64,000 nt of DNA, taken from NCBI RefSeq assembly GCF_003144115.1, contig NW_020312000.1:163599-227598 (forward strand). Direction: 5' to 3'. The stretch comes from Tilletiopsis washingtonensis (lineage: Eukaryota > Basidiomycota > Exobasidiomycetes > Entylomatales). A program made the translations under genes and the position numbers. The notes beneath the pieces were generated by a model. That model saw only the letters and a program-made list of their open reading frames with translations, had not been told where the DNA came from and searched no databases. Shown piece by piece: positions 57,852 to 64,000 of this stretch (the first letter of the stretch is position 1; every line of letters begins with the position of its first letter).

Positions 57852-59491
57852 TTAGACGGCCAGATCTGCCTTTGCTGCGCCCGCGAAGCCCTGGCGGTAC
57901 GGCTCGAGGGCGGGGTTGACCCACTTTCGCAGGAAGCTGTCGACCTGCTGTTCCGCGCGTCCGGTGAAGCTCTTTGGGTCGAGCAGCTCGGCGAGGCGCG
58001 GCACGATGGGCGCAAAGTACGGCTCGCTGCGCACGCGCTCGATGAGGTCGTTCTCGCCGCCCTGCTCCTTGACGACCTGGGCCGCCTGGTGCGAGAGGAC
58101 GCGAATCTTCTCGTGGCACACCTGCCGGTCGCCGCCGGCGCGCACCATGGCCATGATGATGTTCTCCGTCGCCATGAACGGCAGCTCGCCGGCAATGCGC
58201 CGCGCAATGATGGCCGGGTACACGACGAGGCCCTCGCTGATGTTCTGCAGCAGCGTCAGGAGCACGTCGGCAGTCAGGAAGGCCTCGGGAATCGAGAGAC
58301 GGCGGTTCGCCCTGTGAGAGAGAAGGGCAGGAGAGGGGAGTCAGCCGCATGTTCACCCCCTGCAACTTTCAAGTAACGCGATACAGGCGCTTGCGGCCCT
58401 ACTACGCACGAGTCATCCAGTGTCCGCTCCATCCACTGCACACTGGCCGTCTCGCGCGCATTGCCGTAGATGTTGCCGAGCCAGCGCGCCAGGGAGCAGA
58501 CGCGCTCCGAGCGCATCGGGTTGCGCTTGTACGCCATGGCCGACGAGCCAATCTGGTCCTTCTCAAACGGCTCCTCAATCTCCTTGAGATGGCAGAGCAG
58601 GCGAATGTCCGTCGCCATCTTTGCCGCACTGGCGGAAAAGGAGACGAGCGGCGCCAAGACGTCAATGTCGATCTTGCGCGAGTACGTCTGGCCCGTGACG
58701 GGCATGGCGTAGGGAAAGTCGAAGAGGGCAGTCACGCGCTCATCCAGCGCCTCCACCTTGTCGTGGTCGCCATCGAAGAGGGAGAGGAAGGAGGCTTGCG
58801 TGCCAGTCGTGCCCTTGACGCCGCGGAAGCCCAAGTCGTCGCGCGCGCGCTTCATGTTGCGCAGATCCCACAGCAGCTCCTGCAGTGCGCGCGAAAGACA
58901 GGGGGGGCATGGTCAAGACTGGCATCAGCATCCTGTTTCTCCTATGCCGTGCTGCAAAGACATCCCAGCGCAGGCTCGCTACCAGCCATTTGCCCCCCCC
59001 CCCCTCCCCTCCTGCAGCCCCTGTGCTCGCTCCTCTCGCGTCCAGCGCGGGCTGGCTACCAGCTATCGCCGCCTCTTGCCCTTCCCCCTGTCCCGCCTCC
59101 GGCGCGCCTCTGCCTTTCTACAGCGCGCGCACTCACCTGGATCCACAGCGTCGCTCTCTTTCCCACCGTCGTCAGCTGTGCCGGCTGCATGTGCGTAAAG
59201 CCGAGCGTGGGCAGTGCCTTGTACTTGTCCGCAAACACGGCCAGCCGCTCAATCACGAGGGCCAGCTTGGGCAGCAGCAGATCCATGGCGCGCCGCAGGA
59301 AGATCAGGTCCGCATTGTCGGTGACGTAGCAGGACGTCGCGCCGAGGCTGGGGGGCAGATGGAGTGAGCGGACGGAGCGTAGATGGCAGGGAAGAAGATG
59401 GAGAGTGCTGGCCTGATGACCACCCCCTCCCGCTCTCTCTGACGACAAGTAGGGCAAAAATTCAAGAGCACAAGGTCCCGTCCATTCGTGC

Positions 59492-59558
<67 letters not shown>

Positions 59559-60209
59559 GAGCGTCCCCCCCCCTCCCCATCTTCAATCCCTGCCCCCGCG
59601 CGCCTCGCACATTTGCTCTGTGCCATGTCCAGCGTCCTTTGCGAACGTCGCCGCCTCTTCGTTGCCGTGCCACTTGCGCCCCTTGCCCTTTCGCTCTGGC
59701 TGCTCTAGCTTTCCTTGCGCGGGCATGAGAGAGAGAGAGAGAGAGAGACTTACTGAATGAACGGCGCGGCCGTGGGGCAGACGGAGCCAAAGACGTGCAC
59801 GTGGGCCATGACGTCGTGTCTGCGCTTCTTCTCCTCCTGGGCCGCCGCCTGCATCTGTGCCTCGTCGAGCAGCAGGTTGGCACGCATCTCTGCGATGGCG
59901 GCGTCGGGAATGGGCAGGCCCAGCTCCTTCTCCGCAATGGCGAGGTTGAGCCAGAGGGCACGCCAGGTGCTGAAGCGCGTCTGTGTGTGTGTGTGCAGTC
60001 GATGTGAGTGAGTGGGAGGGGGGGGGGGGGGGAAGGAGAGGACGTACGCCGTTTGAGAAGATGGCCGACATCTCCTTGGAGGCATAGCGGCTGTGTATGG
60101 ACAGGCACGTCGTGAGCACGCGGGAGGGCACGCCCAGGGTGGAGCAGAAGCATCAGCAGACGACGACGCACCCTGCCAGCGGCGACTGCCACGAGTCAAA
60201 CGACGCCAT
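57852..60209 (-). CDS. ADE13: Adenylosuccinate lyase (Ade13)
   Basis: Cytosolic homotetramer that cleaves SAICAR to AICAR and adenylosuccinate to AMP in purine synthesis. Exons on the minus strand: 60172-60209, 60048-60090, 59754-59980, 59137-59347, 58410-58879, 57852-58311, giving 482 residues, the eukaryotic length. Family marks are [15 protein letters not shown] (N-terminal substrate loop), [10 protein letters not shown], a [15 protein letters not shown] segment with the catalytic His, and the fumarase/lyase signature [14 protein letters not shown] near 290 with the flexible-loop catalytic Ser. The gene has the most repeat-rich introns of the window: a 67-nt intron with 15 G and a CA run, and a 406-nt intron with a 65-nt TC tract. 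A TGACTC site lies 82-87 bp upstream of the ATG. Confidence 0.98.
59493..59557 (+). repeat. (TC)32 tract inside ADE13 intron 3
   Basis: 65 nt of perfect TC dinucleotide, a mirror-symmetric polypurine/polypyrimidine tract, within the 406-nt intron 59348-59753. A shorter GA run sits at the 5' end of the same intron next to the donor (about 59728-59749), so complementary purine and pyrimidine runs lie in one intron transcript. Confidence 0.96.
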
Positions 60210-60791
60210 CGTTGCCGTGTTGGGTGGAAGTGCGTCGGGAGATGAGTGTGGGGGGAGATGAGGAGGCAAGGCAAGGGCCGCGCCGGTGCGTGACTCGCTC
60301 GAAGACGCGCCCGAGTGCAGCGCGGCGCGAGCGCACGCCGAATCACTTTTTCCACCAACGTGCATCGGAGCTTTTCGGGGCAGCGCCGCCGCCCTGCCCT
60401 TGCGCGCCCAGCATGCAGCAGCGTGCGGCCACATAGCGGGCAGCGGACGCGGGGCGAGCCTCTGCGGGGCGCCTGCGCTGCCTCCATCTCACGCCGAGCC
60501 ATCGCTTCAGCAAGTGACACCTGCATGGCATACATGATCAGAATGGGCCAGCAGCGTTGCCAAGGCGCGCCGCTGGCTGGCGCACGCCAGTATGCGTCTT
60601 GCACAAAGCGCCGTGCTCCTGCAGAGTCCCTGCCCCCTTGCACGCCCCCTCCAGCTCGGCTGTGCACTTCGACGTCCTCAGTCAAGCACACGTTGGCTTG
60701 CTGATGCGATCGCATTGTGCCGAGCCCCCCCCTCCTCTTCTTGCGCCCCTAAGGACAAGCATCGCCACTCGGGCTGCCGCTCGCTGCCACC
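60210..60791. other. Spacer between PEX5 and ADE13 (ADE13 promoter)
   Basis: 582 bp between the PEX5 stop and the ADE13 start, both on the minus strand. Apart from TGACTC at 60291 and a C-rich run near 60725, no specific element is seen. Confidence 0.4.
60291..60296 (+). promoter_or_regulatory. TGACTC (Bas1/Gcn4-type) site upstream of ADE13
   Basis: TGACTC lies 82-87 bp before the ADE13 ATG. In budding yeast this core is used by Bas1 and Gcn4 at purine genes including ADE13. A single hexamer can occur by chance, so the call is tentative. Confidence 0.3.
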
Positions 60792-63761
60792 TCACGCCTC
60801 GACGTGCATCTCCGCATCATCAGCGAAGAAGTCGGCCGGGTCGAAGAGGGAGATGTCTGCTCGCAACGACGTTGGGCATCAGCTTTACTGCTTTCCCATC
60901 TCACTCTCGTTGCTTCGCTTCGAGAGGAAGAGGGGGGACAACTCACCGCGTCGACTGGTCAGATTGGCCAAGTCACTGCGATCCAGCAACTCGAGCGCCA
61001 CGCGCAGCGTCTCCCACAGCGCCGCAGACGTCACGCCTGCGACGGCGTCGGGCGAGGGCGCATGCGCGGCAGCGTCGTCCGTCGCCTGCAGGGTGAGGGC
61101 CGTGTAGATGTGCGACGCTGCCTCTCTGTACATCTGATCGGCGGGGGGGCGGGAGGAGAGGTCAGCCAGGGATGAGAAGAGGAGAGAGGGGCAAGAGAGA
61201 GGAGAGGGGGCTCACCTTGAGGTTGAGGCATGAAATGCTCATGTTGAAGTGACATCTCGCAAAGCCCGGCTGCAGCTCGAGGGCGTGATGATAGTACGCA
61301 ATGGCCTCGTTGCTCCTGCCCGAGTTGGAGAGCGTGGCGCCGAGGCGGTTGTACAGCAGCCAGTCGTCGGGGCGCACGCTGAGCGCGGCCGAGAAGCAGT
61401 CGACGGCCTTGTCGTAGTCTTCGCTGGCGTTGAAGAGCACGCCGAGCGCGACTTGGATGTCGGCATCGACGTGCTCGGCCTCGGAGCCGTGGCGCGCAAT
61501 GGCGATGAGCGTGTCGATGAGGCGAATGTGGCGCTCCAGAGGCGACGTAGACGACGCGGCACTCGGCGCCGCCGCGCTGCCGCCGGCAGAGGCTCGATGC
61601 GCAGCCACGACGGTCGCGTATTGCTCCAGCGAGTCGATCCAGCGCTCCGTCGCTTCCAAAGCGGCAGGCCGGTCGTTCTCATTCGTGTAGCTCACCGCAA
61701 GAGCAAGCCACGCATCGCGCATCGTCGGGTCAATCTCGAGGGCCTTGTGCAGCGCCGCAATGGCGAGCCCTTCGCGTTCATTCTCCTGCTGCTTGACGCC
61801 GAGCTCGAGCCATGCCGCAGCGTTGCGCGGATCAGCTTGCACCGCCGCCTCGCGCTCCAGCACCGTGCGAAGATCGGCAGAGAGGTTGGAGGCGGAATGC
61901 AGAGCGTGCGTCCGAGTCGCGGCGCCGACGTACGGATTGTCGCGCTGGAACTTGTACGCCGGCGCTCGAGCGGCACTGGCGGGGCGCAGCTTGGAAGCAG
62001 CCGTGCGTGCGGCATGCTGCAGGCCCGTGGGGCCGGCTTGCCAATCTTCCCAGTCGTCCTGCAGCTGCGCCCACTCTGCCTGCTGCGCTCCTCGCACGCC
62101 TTTGCCTTTCCTGCCCTCCCATGCTCTGCCCACAAAGTCGCCCGCCTCCTCGTTCATGCGTTCCTCCCACTCGCGAGCGTGCTCCGAGGCACCCGCAATG
62201 CCAGTGGCGCTGCGCATGCCTGCGAACTTGGCATACTCGCGTGCCTCGGCATCGTCCTCTGCCATCCTGGCGCGCAAGTCTCCTCCATCTCCACTGAATG
62301 CCATCTCCGCCTTTCTGCGCGCCTCGGCTTCGATGGCCTCGCTGCGCGCGTCTTCCTCGGCCCACATCTCCGCCAGCTCCTGGCGCCCCTCAATCTCGCT
62401 GCGCAGTGCCGCGCTCGCACCCAGCGCGTTGCCGCCGCGCAGGGCTTGGCCGAAGCGATGGGCGTTGGCATGCAGCCGCGAGGGCAGCTGCGATTGGCTG
62501 AGTGCGTACTCTTGCTGTGCCGTGGCGGGCGTGGCATCCATCGCGCGTGCTTTGCCCTTGTCGAGCGCCTGCGGCTGCAGCGGATGCGTGTGCGTCTGCG
62601 CGCCGACGCTGCTCGATGTGGCGGCGCCCGGTGGAGTGTCGACAATGTCGCGTCCTTGAATGCCCGCCTGCTTGTCGCGGATGCGCGACATGAGGTTGAG
62701 GAACTGGCTCGACTTGAACTTGGCCGATGTCTCGTGATCCACCGTCTCGACCAGACGGCCGGCTGTGCGCGCCAGCTCGTCCATCTCCGTGCGCGTGGGC
62801 GAACGAGGTCGAGTGTCGGGACCTAGGCGAGGTCCAAGTAGTGCTTCGGGCGCCTGCATCGTGCTGCTTGATGCGGAGGGCACAGCGGCAGGCACGTCGA
62901 ACGAAGTGAATGCGTTGTCCCACGTCGACTCTGCACGATGAACGGGGCAGCATCAGCACTTCTGCCCGCCATGCGCCAGCGTAGCCGCTTCTCTTCGTCT
63001 CTCTCCCTCTCTCTCTCTTTCCCTCTCGCCTCTGTCTACTTCCACGACTCTCCCGCCCGCGCGCAGACTCACGATCGAACTGCGCCGCTGAGTCCTGTGC
63101 GCCACTGCTCTGAAGCGGCGTCTGCAGCGGCTGGGCTCGATGCTGCATGTGTGATGCACCTGCCGCCATGCCTGCATAGCGTGGCTGATAGGCATGCGTG
63201 GCTGAAGGATGCGCGTACTTGGGCTGCTGCTGCTGCTGCTGCTGTGGCCGCTGCGTCGGCGCCTGCGCCTGTGGTTGGAACTCATGTGCCCAACGACTGC
63301 CGCCTGCCGAGTGCGTCGTGCGGCTCTGTACGGCCGCAGGCGCACGGAAGGCAGCATTGAAGTCGGGCACTGCACGCGTCAGATGTGCGCCGGAAGGACC
63401 GATGGGCGCGGCGAACGGCAGTGTGTGGCCCAGAGGAGCCAAGTCGAACGAGTGCTGCTGCTGCTGCGACTGCTGCGAGTGCTGTTGCTGCTGCTGCTGT
63501 TGCTGAGCAAAGAAGTCGTCTGCCTGGGCGCTGTGCGGTGCCGAGCGGAAGGCCTGCGTGGCAAGGTGTCAGTCCCTTGGGTGTGCCAACAAGGCGGCCG
63601 TGGCTGCTGCGCTGCCTGCTCACGCTGCGAGCATCCGAGGGCCCCGCGACACCCATGCGGTCCTGCTGCGTGCTGCGGTCGGCGCCGAAGCGCTTGCCGA
63701 GCGCCTGCAGGCCGTTGACGGGCCCGCAGGCGGCGCCGGACGCCAAGTCGCTGAACGACAT
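60792..63761 (-). CDS. PEX5: Peroxisomal targeting signal 1 receptor Pex5
   Basis: Cycling receptor that carries PTS1 (SKL-type) cargo to the peroxisomal docking complex. Exons on the minus strand: 63624-63761, 63073-63553, 61216-62930, 60947-61133, 60792-60856, giving 861 residues, somewhat long for the family. The N-terminus MSFSDLASGAACGPVN contains Cys12, the conserved Cys monoubiquitinated for recycling. A Q-rich disordered region follows with WxxxF-type Pex14/Pex13-binding motifs (WAHEF; WDNAF, created by the second junction). Then a helical, charged middle (EMWAEEDARSEA...; WEERMNEEAGDFV) leads to the C-terminal TPR domain: AWLELGVKQQENERE, DAWLALAVSYTNEN, VALGVLFNASEDYDKAVDCF, LLYNRLGATLSNSGRSNEAIAYY (one TPR), and the closing helices. 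The poly-Gln runs are encoded by CAG repeats. Confidence 0.97.
63223..63244 (-). repeat. CAG repeat encoding 7 Gln in PEX5
   Basis: GCT/CTG repeat on the plus strand, read as poly-Gln (RPQQQQQQQPK) in Pex5. A second, interrupted Q-rich run of the same kind is encoded at about 63450-63506. Confidence 0.85.
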
Positions 63762-64000
63762 GGGTGCGCGTGCTTGTGTGGCGTGCGGTGCGTGGTGGTG
63801 GTGGAGAGGCAACGGTGAGGCCGGGGCGTGGCGCCCATGGAAGCGCAGCGACTCGGTGCGGGCGCGCGAGGCGTCTCCGCATCGCTGATTACGGCCGCTG
63901 CGCCCGGCCCGGCCCAGCTCGCCGCCGGCCCGCGCGCCGCGCCGCCTGCACCTGCTTCTGGGCGCGGCGAGGCTTGTGCTCCCCCCCTTGCGTGGCACGA
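63762..64000. other. Upstream region of PEX5
   Basis: 239 bp to the window edge, GC-rich, presumably the PEX5 promoter and leader. No specific element recognised. Confidence 0.4.

Noticed and set aside
1-64000. tRNA, rRNA, transposons, virus-derived elements, CRISPR arrays
   Set aside because: I looked for T-loop-like sequence, reverse transcriptase or transposase phrases, long terminal or inverted repeats, and spaced repeats; none was found by eye. The CAG, AGC, TC and GA runs are simple microsatellites.

Overview
This window is a gene-dense, GC-rich piece of a fungal nuclear chromosome. Nearly every gene is broken by short introns of about 50-60 nt that start GTGAGT or GTGCGT and carry a CTGAC/CTAAC branch site close to a CAG acceptor. 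Spliceosomal introns, a U2AF small subunit, TSC1, a UBE2S-type E2 and a Zn2Cys6 regulator together point to a basidiomycete. The compact layout and GC-rich third positions would fit Ustilaginomycotina (Exobasidiomycetes-like yeasts), but the exact taxon is an inference. I see no transposon, virus-derived element, rRNA, tRNA or CRISPR array. Exon coordinates were worked out by hand from splice motifs, frame continuity and family similarity, with no transcript data.

Layout, left to right: the 3' end of a poly-Q coiled-coil protein gene (+); MCM7 (-) and NAA25 (+), divergent; a 3.2-kb gene-poor stretch with two strong adjacent hairpins; a Kin4-like kinase (+); a small BRCT protein (+); UBE2S (-) and U2AF1 (+), divergent; TSC1 (-) and SDS22 (+), divergent; an Ncp1-like coiled-coil protein (-) and a family-2 glycosyltransferase (+), divergent; DPH2 (-) and a Zn2Cys6 transcription factor (+), divergent; a Bud2-like Ras-GAP (+); an RFX-type winged-helix protein (-) and an MFS transporter (+), divergent; an aquaglyceroporin (+); a large disordered protein of unknown role (+); ADE13 (-); PEX5 (-).

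Most genes are ordinary conserved housekeeping genes: replication licensing, N-terminal acetylation, splicing, TOR control, PP1 regulation, diphthamide synthesis, purine synthesis and peroxisomal import. They do not form a single pathway cluster. A loose growth and cell-cycle theme can be read (MCM7, Kin4, UBE2S, SDS22, TSC1, Bud2), but I see no evidence that the order is functional. The points most worth a second look are the hairpin pair in the long intergenic region, the APC/C-binding tail kept on the fungal UBE2S, the small BRCT protein, the divergent RFX protein, the aquaglyceroporin with both NPA motifs altered, the Zn2Cys6 cluster with a stretched last spacing, and several unusual introns. 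I did not find a convincing new multi-gene system.
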